Part shown: positions 10,901 to 21,289 of the stretch, in pieces
Layout: each line of letters starts with the position of its first letter
Position numbering within the stretch: the first letter of the stretch is position 1
Assembly: GCA_036897625.1 (NCBI GenBank)
Contig: JAYMTA010001084.1
Coordinates: 1-21,890 of the forward strand
From: Pelargonium cotyledonis
Taxonomy: Eukaryota > Streptophyta > Magnoliopsida > Geraniales > Geraniaceae
Direction: 5' to 3'
DNA length: 21,890 nt
Notes under the pieces: generated by a model
Seen by the model: the letters and a program-made list of their open reading frames with translations, nothing else
Databases searched by the model: none
Told to the model about the DNA's origin: nothing
Program-made: the position numbers and the translations under genes

Positions 10901-12173
10901 ATGCCCCAAGACCAGCACCACCCAAGCCCCCACCATCATTGGAACCAACACCTCGAGTAACTCCTGCTGTTGTATTAGGATTACCAGCATCGGCAGTAGC
11001 AGTAGGAGGAGCAGCAACAGAAGGTGTCGAAGCATTGGGAGTAAAACCACGAACCATATGAACAGTGTGATCAGCCTGCAAACCTTCAACAAGAGAACCA
11101 AAAAAAGGTCAACCTCATGGCGAGACTTTAATGAGATTGCCAAGCCTCTAAAAGTGAATATCATGAACAAAGTACAAGTGCAACCTAAAACACCATAAAG
11201 CCAAAGATCAATAGACATGAGTACACGAGCTAATCCGAACAATTTACAGAAAAGAAAGGCATATCAACTCAGTGAGCTTTGGAACATCTAACATATAAAA
11301 GCAAGTGCCAACCAGTAACCCATTGCATCACCATAGGCACATCTTTGACCAAGTATCATTCAAATTTAAATACAATAGTAAAAGACACGTTGCCCATCAC
11401 TGAATACATTTCTATACTATATCATCCTACTGTGCCTTACAAAAATGAAAACTCAGAACCTTTAACACGGAATGGAATTCACATAAACTAATAGATTATA
11501 TAAAAAAGCAGTAGAACAAGCACTGCCAACTTCACTTTCCAGACTCCATGTAGCAATAACCACTAGTATGTAGTAAACATATTATCAAATCTTCAAACAT
11601 AGAATAACAAGCAATCATCTAAATAACATATAGTCACACACACAAAAATGCACTTTTGTTATTCTAAGTGGATCCAGGTTAGAAACTGAACTCATTACTA
11701 AGAAATAGGAGGTAATATAATGACAGATAGCTAGGACCAGATGGCAAATCTCTGCTGATAGACTACAAAACCTTCCAAAGAATCATAACAGCTTCTTTCA
11801 TCACAAAACCAAAATGTGTTTCAAAATTATAATCATTCAACAGCTAAATCTGCAGTTCCCATAAAAAAATCACAAATTCAAAGGAGAAATCAAATACCCA
11901 AAACCAAAACAATAACAAACAAAAAACAGGACCCGTACCATAGCTTTCTAGGGTTTGGTCGTCCTTCAAGATGCGGCCTTTATAAATCAACCTCTGCTGA
12001 TCAGCTGGAACATCACAGTTCTGCGCCAAAACCGTTTTGAACGACCCAACAGTCGAGTCAAGGGCCGTCCTCACAGTAAATTTGGAACCGCTGGAGCACC
12101 GAACGTGAACCATGACTCCCTCTTCTCCACCACCAACAACCCTGCTCTCGCTCGAATCACTCTCAGCGCCCAT
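7997..12173 (-). CDS. DSK2: Ubiquilin/DSK2 ubiquitin-receptor protein, seven exons
   Basis: Exons on the minus strand are 11939-12173, 10277-11083, 9268-9479, 9072-9185, 8780-8838, 8229-8353 and 7997-8145. All introns are GT...AG, and the 1701 bases give 566 aa plus stop with no frame break, close to the roughly 540-550 aa of Arabidopsis DSK2. Residues 21-92 are a ubiquitin-like domain; QQRLIYKGR (59-67) matches the ubiquitin segment around Ile44. Residues about 175-280 and 380-456 are Met/Asn/Pro-rich STI1-type repeats ([26 protein letters not shown]). A glycine run sits at about 152-158. Residues about 523-563 form a UBA domain with the EMGFFD motif at 533-538. In this family the UBL docks on the proteasome, the UBA binds ubiquitin chains, and the STI1 repeats bind clients or the autophagy protein ATG8. 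The protein should be cytosolic and nuclear. Introns 1 and 2 are about 800-855 bases with nothing recognisable. Confidence 0.95.
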
Positions 12174-12218
12174 ATCCTCTAACTCTCCGAATCACAATAC
12201 TACAACAGATCGAACCCA

Positions 12219-12227
12219 AAACCCTAA
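12219..12227. promoter_or_regulatory. Telo-box in the DSK2 5' leader
   Basis: AAACCCTAA followed by CCCTAG lies about 46 bases upstream of the DSK2 ATG. This motif is common in leaders and promoters of plant housekeeping and translation genes. Function here is inferred from motif and position only. Confidence 0.45.
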
Positions 12228-12557
12228 CCCTAGAATAAAAAAGAGACTAGAATGATTTTTCTGTGTTGATGAACAATTTTTTTCCCCTATTCTTCTGGGA
12301 GAAATCAAAATTAGAAGAATAAATGGAGAGGGAGAATTGGAAATAAAAAGGAACAATTTCTTTTTCTTTCTTTTTTTTGTAAATTGTAATTTACAGAAAT
12401 TAAAAAATGTTGAAGATGAGAGTGGATTTGGGGGAAGAAAGAATGAACCTTTTTTTCTTCTTTCGAGTTGGGTGTCCTAATCACCAGGAAAGTTTAGAGA
12501 GGTCTGGTTTTGTACGGGTTGCGTAGCATATTCCATCAGTCACCAATTAAAATTCAC

Positions 12558-12563
12558 CACGTG
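12558..12563. promoter_or_regulatory. G-box/ABRE-like CACGTG upstream of DSK2
   Basis: CACGTG in the context CCACGTGTAC, about 385 bases upstream of the DSK2 start. It is a binding core for bZIP and bHLH factors (ABA and light responses). A six-base motif is weak evidence by itself. Confidence 0.3.
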
Positions 12564-12799
12564 TACAACTCAATACGAATTATTAAATTGGATTCAACAA
12601 ATTAAATCAATAATAATAATTCATTATAAATAAAAAAATTGTAAGAGTAACAAGTCTCTTGGATACAAACATTTTATCGAAATCTCGACCGAAAAGTTGA
12701 CTCACCTTAAACACAAAAAAGAAAATAAATTTATGCCAGCGCTATACACTCACAAGTTTATTGTTGCAAGTATAAATACTAATCAGTGAAACTATATTA

Positions 12800-13109
12800 G
12801 AAAAATATTAAATGTACAATTTTTTTTTTTTTTTACAAAATGACGTGTCAATTTACGCGGCGAATACATATTTCGTTTTTTCAGTTTAAAATTAATTTTT
12901 TGAACAACAACCCAACGTATATAATATCACCGTCATTTCATTAATTTCTGACACGGAGCGCCCAGTTTACTAGACATGTTACACACGTGACGCGTTTTGA
13001 TTGGACACCAAGTCACTAAAAAAATATTTAATGTGTCATATCTCATTTATTAACACGTCATTTTGTACAATTATCTTTGTACAAAAAATTTGTACATATA
13101 ACATTGCTC
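12800..13109. mobile_element. MITE with long terminal inverted repeats
   Basis: The left end (about 12800-12860: ATGTACAA, a T-run, then ACAAAATGACGTGTCAAT) matches the reverse complement of the right end (about 13048-13109: ATTAACACGTCATTTTGT ... TTGTACAT). The match extends weakly outwards to about 12800 and 13109 (16 of 20 positions). The roughly 310-base size, AT-rich non-coding interior and long TIRs are those of a non-autonomous DNA transposon. I could not find a clear target duplication, so superfamily is open. It lies in the gap between DSK2 and the U-box gene. Confidence 0.72.
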
Positions 13110-13480
13110 ATCTCATTAATAGTGTAATTGAATTTGAGGTTATGAAAGCTTTGATGAAGTTTTTTTCTCTATATATGTGTGTGAGGGAGAGTATAATGGA
13201 TGGAGCTTAGTTGTCTAAAGTTAGAAAATTTAGACATAATTTTGAATAATTAGATGAGTAAAATATTAAGGCTACTTAGTTTTGGTTGATTTTTTCATGT
13301 GTGATAGATGAGGAAAGTTTTCAGAATTTAATTTTGATACTAAAACAATATCTGAAATAGAAGGCTAATAGGGGATCCACTTCTCCATCAACAATGGTTT
13401 ATGCCCATACGAGTGCTTCGAATCTCACATGACTCTCACGGTCTATATGTCTCAAAAGGCTAGAATTTCAACACCCATAA
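13110..13480. other. Intergenic DNA, no gene seen
   Basis: AT-rich sequence with no credible frame on either strand. It leads into the LTR-like fragment that follows. Confidence 0.35.
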
Positions 13481-13489
13481 ACGGACGTC

Positions 13490-13850
13490 ACATCACCTAT
13501 GACCAACCACACAGTGACAGGCAACAAAATTAATTACAACTATAAATATATCTTTTTCGGATGAGGAGTTATCCACAAGACTTTATCTCTCTAAAAAGCA
13601 TTCTAGAGTCATCTCTACCGAGATGTGATCTACATTTCTGCGGAGGAGATTCTAACTCTCACATTCGAGGGAGTTTACCGGATACACGCTCATGTCTCCG
13701 CTTAATAATGTGTTACCTTACGTGTACTCCAAGAATATCAAAAGCAAGGATCCAAGCCTCTAAATTTGTCCCCAAGAGCCCAAACATCTATATTCATCCC
13801 CGAAATTCCATACTTCGAACATTTTCAATACAATAACACACTCTAGTGAG
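13490..13850 (+). mobile_element. LTR-like fragment, possibly a solo LTR
   Basis: The order of parts resembles a plant LTR: CTATAAATATA TATA-type motif (about 13541), a pyrimidine-rich stretch TTATCTCTCTAAAAAG about 40 bases later, a GC-richer unit with CGGAGGAGATTCTAACTCTC, and a Gypsy-like end with AACATTTTCAATACAATAAC. A 91-codon plus frame starting at 13561 runs through it but is low in coding character. No second LTR, primer site or target duplication was found, so borders are approximate. Confidence 0.35.
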
Positions 13851-14179
13851 CTGAAATTGACCTATTCAAGATAGACGCATCCCCATGTAAATAGCATTGA
13901 TTCATATGATGGTCAGGCCGCTTACACGGATCAAAATCGCAGAGCATGCAAGAGACAAATAAAAGGCCAATTCCCAGATTAATCATGGTTTGGCATTTTT
14001 GTTTCACTCATTATCAAACAACAACAACAATAAATCAACCAATGTACAGATTACAGTGATACAAAACTCCACTACACCTACATATATAGAATATAACAAG
14101 ACAAGAATTTTGATTTTGTACTAATTTCAGACAAATATTGTAGAAACCATTCCAGAAGAAAATTATGAATTTTGAAATT
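13851..14179 (-). other. Probable 3' UTR and downstream DNA of the U-box gene
   Basis: The stretch directly follows the PUB stop codon at 14180 on the minus strand and has no coding frame. Plants usually keep 150-300 bases of 3' UTR, so much of it may be transcribed. No polyadenylation signal stands out. Confidence 0.35.
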
Positions 14180-17100
14180 TCATGGAAGGTGTTCACACTT
14201 ACTCATGTGCTGCAAAAGGGAATTTGCTTTTCTTTGCGCTCTGCTGGTTCCGCTTCTTGCTATCTCCACCAAATGTTCGTAGACCCCATACTGAAGAGCA
14301 GCAAGGACGATGGATGAGTTATTTAACCCCAACTCGAGCAGAACAGATGTTGCACATTCCTTGTTCTTCGGGGTGCCATATCTCATAATATCGACCAGAG
14401 TTTCAACGAATGACAACTTCCCAATCTCATTCTGACCCTCGTGGTGTGATGCAATGAGTAACAAGATCGATAGGGCTTCATCAATCATGCCAAGAGATTT
14501 GTCCTCAAGTAAACGAAGTAATGGTGGGATAATGCCTGCCCGAATGGCTCTCGATTTGTTTTCTTTATTTAAAGACAAATTAAAGAGAGCAGTGGCAGCG
14601 TCTTTTTTACCTCTAGCTGTCCCGTTTTGCAGAAGAGCTACCAAGGGAGGGATCCCATTCGAAGTCCCCACGAGTACTTTGTTCTCGTCGAGCATGGATA
14701 GGCTAAACAAAGCTGCTGCGGAGTTTTCTCTTGCCTCATCAGTCCCATTCCACAAGATTTCTATGATAGCAGGAATAGCTCCTTCTCTAGCTATAAATCT
14801 TTTGTTCGCCTCATCAATTGACAGGTTCAGTAGGGCTGTTACCGTGTGTTCTTGAATCTTGAAGTCTGGATAGGACAAGAGCTTGACCAGAGGCGGGATT
14901 CCTCCGGTGGTGGCTATCAAAATTCTGTTGTCAGGGTTTTCTTTGGAGAGCATACGAATCTTCACAATGGCCTCGCTTAGCACATTCAGCTGACGAGAAG
15001 ATAAGTTTTCGACCAAAGAAGATATCTCTTCTATGAGTTCCATAGAGGAGCTGTCTAAGCCAATATAAGTATCCTTTTTTGGTAGTTCAAAATTGTTCTT
15101 CTCACACCATTGCCAAATAAGGTTCCTAAGAGCAAAATTTGGTGCTAGCGACAAGTGTTTCAAAATTTGTCCAGACTTTGGACAGGTTCGATGATTAGAA
15201 TTCAGCCACTTCTGTATGCTTGTCCTTTCATAAGTCTGCAGCAAGGGAAGGAAACACTGTCTCAGTTTCCAAAATAAATTATATGGAAGATTAAAAGGAC
15301 ATTATGCACAAACCAAAGAAAAATGTTTTGAAATTTGAATTCAACATAAACCCACCACAATCATTATCAGGTTCAGCTATATAATAATCCATGATGAAAC
15401 CTTCACTTTGATCGCTTAAATATAACAAGTACAAAGGTATTTAACAGAATTAATATATATAAAAAATATCAAATTTTTGGTTTGGATTTTATTTTGAGCA
15501 GAACTAATATTCTTGCCGAAACTCAAGGACAAAGGTTTTTAATAGATCAACATAAGGATATATTAGGATAGGTATAGACAAACCTACTTAGAAAAGGAAA
15601 AAGATTATGCCACACAACGAAATTACTACTTTTATGTCCCGCGAAAGATATAAGCGAAATGTGAAACAATTTGTAATACAGCGAACTTCTCATTTTGAAA
15701 AAGAATCTGCGCAGATCACACTAGAGATTTCCAAATAGTGCAAATTATATTTGTTGTAAGAAGCAAGAACCACCAACATATGAAAAAACTCTTATGGAAA
15801 TAGTTAATTAAACTCACATTCATCCATTTCCAAACACTTAAGAAAAAAGTATATCGCAGATGCAAGAAAATAGTTTCTAAATAACTTCCGAGAAAGTAAT
15901 TAGGTTCCAGATAACCTCTTTCAACAAATTACATTATATTATTCCATTGACACAGCAACTGTTTCAGTCAACTGATTTTCCTCAGTGAAAATAATAGTTG
16001 TTGACAGAGAGAATTAAATATCCATTAGAATTGTCATGGCATGAGATGTGAATGGTTATATTCTATACGGTGGACGAGAGATTTACCTGTCCAGTTGCAA
16101 CAATAACAGGATCTGTCATGATCTCAAGTGTAATTGGGCAGAGAAATTCATGAGGAGTTAATGAAGACTGACACCTCTGCAGACTCCTTGATGAAAGGGG
16201 ACCATCAAGCACATTAGGCTCATCAACCCCTGCAATTTGTTTGAATTTTCCCAAAAGCTCTATGACATGCTGGATTTTCTCAGAATTCTGACCATTTCTC
16301 TGCTTAAATAGTTTTCTAACAGCTATGGTTTCGGCTTTCAGGTCTGCTAGAGTATGTAGTTCCAATTTGACTGCTAATCTTTCTAATATGGCGCTGTCTG
16401 CATTTCTGTCATCCTTTTTAGAGAAGACAACCATCATATCCATCGCTAGCTCCATATCTTGTGTCTCCGTTCGCCTCTTTGCTCTTTTCAATTGCTTGCG
16501 CATTAGCTCAATCTGAATCCAACTAATTATAAGATCACACAAGTAATGCAAAAATAAGAAAATAGAACACATTCACACTCACACTCACACAAGAGCTCAC
16601 TTTAAAAATGACCGGCAAAACTCTTCATCAATGTTATATATTGGTCCAACATAACCAAAATTTACATTCAACCACAAAATGTTTGTGAAATCTAAATTTT
16701 ACGGTTAGCATTTATGTGTTTACAAAAGCTATCACATCCCCATCTTTATAGTTTAAATTAGTTAGATTGCTTCTTCAATTGTTATTTTATTTTATTTTAT
16801 TTTAAGGGTAATCAAGAATATGAATAAGAATACTATTGGTCTTATATGCTGTGTCAATTATTAACTCATGATTAAAGGCCTTCAATAATTTCAAATGAGA
16901 ATCACATTCCCTTTTTATTGGGAGGAAGAGAAATTGGAGCTAATGTGAGTGAATGAAAAATTAACCCAAAGGCAACCTCTATACATTTCTCTCATAAGCA
17001 CATTAACAAACACCTTGACTACAAGAAGCTCAATGTCAAAATAATCAGAAATTTCATTCCCTCAAGAAAATGGCAAAATCTAAAAATCTATTGAAATCAC

Positions 17101-17784
17101 AACACAGAAAATCCATAACCACTAAAACAAAAATCATTGCAGCAGATCTAGCCAAAATAAACGATAGAATTCACATATGACTATAAAAATAAAAAAAGAG
17201 AAAGAATAGTGAGTAAATTACCTGTTCTTTGACTTCCACAGAGATTCCAAGCTCATCGTAAGGCATATCATCTAAAGCTTCATTCAATTTGTCATACATA
17301 GCATGAAACATCCCCAGCACTGCCTCTCCTTCCAATGCCTAATCGCAACGAACAAAAAAACACCAAAAACATCTATAATTAAGAACAGAACCGAAATTAC
17401 GAAAAGTTGATTACAGCAAAAAAAAACTCATCCAAAATCACTCACCAGATAAATTTTGCTTCCACAGTTACAAGTCTTGAGCAATTTCTTCGCCGAGAGA
17501 AGCGCCTTCCTCAAATTCTCCAAACAACACAAATCCTCGGCCGGAACCGCCGCGTCAAGCTCCCGAATCTCCTCCAGTAGCGGCACGAGCAGCTTGAGCC
17601 TCCTCACTAGATGCAAGCACTCCTTCCTCTGCGTCCTCCGGAACGCCGCGTAAGATCCGACGGTCTCAATCACTCCCATGAGCTCCTCAACCACGTCGGC
17701 GCTGTCGTCAGCTCTAGCATTAGATGAGGTCAAAATGTTAGTCCCTTTCTCTGCTCCCTCCGCGAACACTCTCAGCCTCTCCAT
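14180..17784 (-). CDS. PUB15: U-box E3 ubiquitin ligase with ARM repeats (PUB15-like), four exons
   Basis: Exons on the minus strand are 17446-17784, 17222-17338, 16087-16512 and 14180-15235; all introns are GT...AG and all exon breaks are phase 0, giving 645 aa. Residues 1 to about 255 are the helical UND region typical of this plant class. The U-box is at about 271-345: [18 protein letters not shown] (277-294), then [10 protein letters not shown] and HRTCPKSGQ, with the E2-contact positions Ile279, Trp304 and Pro313 present. About 372-640 are armadillo repeats ([41 protein letters not shown]). The protein should accept ubiquitin from an E2 through the U-box and bind its target, often a receptor kinase in this class, through the ARM repeats. 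The [22 protein letters not shown] and QWCEKNN segments favour PUB15 over PUB12/13/14. The intron splits the U-box right after ATGQ. Intron 2 (16513-17221) and intron 3 (15236-16086) hold no recognisable gene. Confidence 0.93.
16783..16804. repeat. (TTTTA)n microsatellite in PUB intron 2
   Basis: Four tandem copies of a TTTTA-type unit within the intron. A likely length-variable marker with no evident role. Confidence 0.7.
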
Positions 17785-17914
17785 CGAGTAGCTTCAAGTT
17801 TAAGGAAATGGAAATATTCCGGGAAAATATATGGATTTTCCTGAGAAAGTAAAGTTGGAGAGAGTGAGGGTAGTGGCGATATATACAAATCGGAAATTGG
17901 TGTATGATTCTGTG

Positions 17915-17934
17915 TGAGAGAGAGAGACAGAGAG
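17915..17934. promoter_or_regulatory. GA/CT repeat upstream of the U-box gene
   Basis: On the gene's strand this is a CT-rich run about 130 bases before the ATG. Pyrimidine patches of this kind sit near transcription starts or in leaders of many plant genes. TATA-like elements flank it (TATACACC at about 17939-17946 and GTATATAT at about 17878-17885), so the exact start of transcription cannot be chosen. Confidence 0.4.
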
Positions 17935-17989
17935 TGGTGTATAAAATCAGAGACCACAGTTGGCGTTGGCTTGTCCTGATAGCTCAGCA

Positions 17990-18413
17990 TGTGATATGCG
18001 AGTTGATGTAAATACCAAGATTAATAATGGTGCTAAACTATATATTATCAAGATTGTATATTTATATACACGTTACATTTCTAAACGTAATGCAACGGTA
18101 TTCTCTGGATCCTCATTTTGGAGTCACTATTGATCGGTACGTATAGCACATGATGTATAAATTTATTTTTAGAAAAATAAATATGGCAATACGTATTTCA
18201 TTAGCATCAGATCTGACATAATCTAAATACTCTTGCTTGAGTATGTATAATAACTATCTATTGTTGTATAGTCGGTTAAATTTGAGTGTAAAAGTGAAAC
18301 AATAAGACCGGTCATTGTTTTCTTTAAAAGTATTTGACGAACATATTACATAAAACATATGGACTCATGATGAAAAACAAATTTCAACAAGAAAATACCA
18401 AACAAAGCATTTA
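17990..18413. other. Upstream region of the U-box gene
   Basis: AT-rich, non-coding on both strands. It contains no recognisable repeat border before the target duplication at 18414 and probably includes the distal promoter of the minus-strand PUB gene. Confidence 0.35.
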
Positions 18414-19189
18414 ACAATGTAAGACAAGTAATTGTGGTCATTATGCTCTTTGGCATTTTAGTTTTTTAGGGTTTAAGGATTAAAGGTGTCACAGGTAGGC
18501 GGCGGCGGTTGTGTGAGGTTTGGCGGCGAAATCGGTGTTTGGCGACAGATAGAGGTTAGGAGTCGGACAAAGGCGAGGAGGACGGTGGTGTGTGACGTAG
18601 GAGCGGGCGGGAGAGGCGGTCGGAACATAGACGATGGATTGGGATGGCAGATCAGCTAGAGAGAGACCTCGACTTGCTGGCCATAGCTGGAGATGGTAGA
18701 TCGTTAATGGAAGATTCATTGGCGGACCAAGCAGATGCGGTCTGCCAAGACAAATGAAGTCTAGGAGTTGGCACTGCAGTGGTGACGGCTGACCATTGAC
18801 AAATATAGAGGGGATTCGAGGATGGGTTCTGAAGCCGGGTTGGGTGTTTGCATCAGTTTGGAATAAAGAGCTGGGTTATGGTGTTGTTCTAGCCATGTCA
18901 AGTCTCGTGTTAGGATTTGGGATGCCAGATTTTGATATGCTAGTGCAAGATAGGTTATGTTTTTTGGGTTTTGCATTGTTTTGTTTGGTTAGTAGTTTCT
19001 TTAATGAGGCAATTCAGGTCTTTATGGGTGTTTAGTATCAGAGATTTAGGGGTTCGAGTTTTACCCGGGTTGTTATGTCTATGTCTGATTCAGTTTGGGT
19101 ATGCCAGCTTATCTGGTTATATTTGAACTTTTGAGTATTGCTTAATGAATTATTAGTTACTTTAAAAAAATACACAATGTAAGACAAGT
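18414..19189 (+). mobile_element. Retroposed insert (LINE 3'-end-like) with a perfect 16-base target duplication
   Basis: ACAATGTAAGACAAGT occurs at 18414-18429 and again, base for base, at 19174-19189, enclosing 744 bases. The insert ends in GCTTAATGAATTATTAG followed by ACTTTAAAAAAATAC, a short A-tail placed directly before the second copy. That layout is the signature of target-primed reverse transcription by plant L1-type LINEs. The 5' part (18500-18660) is unusually G-rich (GGCGGCGG runs); the rest has no reverse-transcriptase frame. Near the 3' end, GGTTCGAGTTTTACCC resembles a pol III B box. It may be a 5'-truncated LINE, a LINE-tailed SINE or a retroposed cellular transcript. The perfect duplication suggests a recent insertion. 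Confidence 0.8.
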
Positions 19190-19847
19190 GGCAACATCTA
19201 TAAATGGATACAAACAAACTATATAACTAATTTAGATTGTAAAATGTGATTTTAAACGTGAAAATTTTAAAATAATCAATCTACTCGTACTACACATACT
19301 CTTACAAACTAGCACAATGTGAAAGACGAAGATGATAATTAGACGTCTTCAAATTAATCAAATAAGAGTAGCTAGTAAGGGTGATGAAGTTAACAAAAGA
19401 GCAAAACTATGTAAAATAAAAAATTAACTACTGTATATAAAAAAAATCGAGAATGTATTATAAGAAAAACTAGGATGAATAACAAAAATGAGAGAGCGGA
19501 GGATAATATTTTCGTTAGAGTTAACAATTTCCATATTGAAAATATGTATTTTGATGGGTGGATTGTCCAACCGTTTGGATGGAAATGGGCAACCCAACTT
19601 GCTCGTTTGCTTATTGAAGTTTTGCAACTCATGAATAATATTGTATTTTTGAACGGTTTGTGAATTGCGAGTTGCAAGAGGTTTGACGGGTTACACACAG
19701 TTTCTCAACGTAGATGGGTCTTGGTCCAAATCTAATTAAATCATCATAATCTATTTAAAACTTTAACGAGTTTGCATTTTTTAAATATTAAGAATAAAGA
19801 ATTTAAACCTAAGTCAGATAAGTGAGAACTTGTCAATACATTAGAAT
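19190..19847. other. Intergenic DNA, no gene seen
   Basis: AT-rich with short overlapping frames on both strands (about 19390-19698) that have no homology I recognise and poor coding character. No transposon end was recognised. Confidence 0.35.
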
Positions 19848-20103
19848 TCATTTATATCAACTACCAAGCCCGTGAGTCAACTGGTAAGGGGTTGTTCTAG
19901 CTTAATCTAAAGTCTTGAGTTTGAGTCCCAGATAATGCAGATGCGTTAAAAATTGGTAAGGAGAATTTTGCCGCCCTTGTGGTCCTACTCGGCTTGAATG
20001 AGAATTAGTTTAGGTGTGGTAGAACGGCTTAAAAGTGTCAACCGCGAGTTTGCGGACCCGCTCAAGAACCTCACGGTTTAGACAAATAAAAAATATCATT
20101 TAT
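19848..20103 (+). mobile_element. tRNA-derived SINE candidate with short target duplication
   Basis: An A-box-like GTGAGTCAACTGGTAAGGGG (about 19872-19891) and a B-box-like GAGTTTGAGTCCC (19917-19929) are spaced as in tRNA genes. A body of about 165 bases and an A-rich tail (AAATAAAAAA, about 20083-20093) follow. TCATTTAT flanks the unit at 19848-19855 and 20096-20103, and similarity may continue into CAAC on both sides. It differs in body sequence from the candidate at 459-678, so it is a different family. No functional tRNA cloverleaf can be formed. Confidence 0.6.
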
Positions 20104-20850
20104 GGACCAACTGGATCCAAGCATTTTACTAAGATATCACAACCTCAATGTTGTCGTACACTAAGTTAAATAAATTATGGCTTATGATTCTTGCTCTCTT
20201 TTTTGTTATTGAAGTTTAAGAAAATACAAATAATAAAAGTTAAGTCATCCAAAACTAATGTACGGCCAAAACTAACCATTAAAAATGAATCACTTAGCTT
20301 TGAAAACTTGCTGGTCAAGTGATCTAAGTCTAATGATATCTTTTAGGGTTTTATTTGAGTGAACAAGTTACCGAGTAGGACTTAGTGATTCCATTACCCA
20401 TTAACTGGAATGTGAATTGAGTTGAACAAAACCATGAATTAAGAGCATCCACAACCGAAAAACTGATTGAATTTTCATTTGTTATATTTAAATTTTATGG
20501 TTTGCCACTGAACAAATGTCATTTTCAAAATTGTTTTGCCAATTCATGGAACTCACGCTTGAGTTTCAAATTATCAAATAATTTTGTCAAGTATGAAACG
20601 CACAATTGCTAGCAAATTTTAACAAATAGAGGTATTTCTTGAAATCTTAAAGACATACTTTAAGAACTTACACCTCTTAAAAATTTATTAACAGCAAAGA
20701 TATCAAATTGAAAACCCTTTTGTGTTTCTAATTCATGAAAGACCTTCCATCAGTTGCACGTGCATGCTCTAAGAGATTATGGTTAGACCATTTTTTAATG
20801 GTGCTTTATGAATATCCCTAATCATGTGTCAAAATCAAATTATGAGTTTT
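20104..20850. other. Intergenic DNA, no gene seen
   Basis: AT-rich, without a credible frame or RNA gene on either strand. No boundaries of repeats were recognised. Confidence 0.35.
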
Positions 20851-21023
20851 AATAAGAATTATTAAAATAAAAAATCTGGATGCGGTTTTGGCGGAGTGAA
20901 ATTAACGGTAAAGTAACGTATTTTTCGCGGGTTACTGAGAGAAGAGAAAATAATATAAAAAAAGAGTTACTGAGAAATCCATGGGTCGGTTCACGCGGTA
21001 TTTTCGCAGAGCAACGACGCGTC

Positions 21024-21072
21024 TTCACGTGATGCGTTCCCGATGGTTCTAAATCGAGTGGGTGGGTCCCAC
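21024..21072. promoter_or_regulatory. CACGTG core and TCP-site palindrome
   Basis: TCACGTGA (about 21025-21032, G-box core) lies 30 bases before GTGGGTCCCAC (21062-21072), which matches the TCP consensus GTGGGNCCCAC exactly and sits in a longer mirror-like palindrome TGGGTGGG-T-CCCACCCA. The surrounding 20880-21080 is richer in GC than its neighbours. This could be part of a promoter of a gene outside the window. I see no transcript start or coding exon nearby. Confidence 0.35.
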
Positions 21073-21289
21073 CCAAGTCTCATTCTCTTTCTTAACTGTT
21101 TTTGGATTGAGCTGACCCCACCATTTTTTTTATTATAATATTGTGTGACAGAAAATCTTAGGTGGGAGATGAGATCCTGTGCACCGTGCAAGCAAAAATA
21201 CAATAATACATCGCATCTGCATCTGTAAATAAAACAAAAATTAAATTTTTTATTAACCACCGTTTATATATATGTACGGGAAAATAAAA

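Noticed and set aside
13561-13836. 91-codon plus frame as a real gene
   Set aside because: It lies in LTR-like sequence, begins beside a TATA-type motif and has no recognisable domain.
14454-14855. 133-codon plus-strand frame opposite the ARM repeats
   Set aside because: Antisense shadow of the PUB coding exon, created by its codon composition.
19390-19698. Overlapping frames on both strands
   Set aside because: AT-rich, Phe/Ile/Leu/Ser-biased products in several frames at once, as expected from chance.
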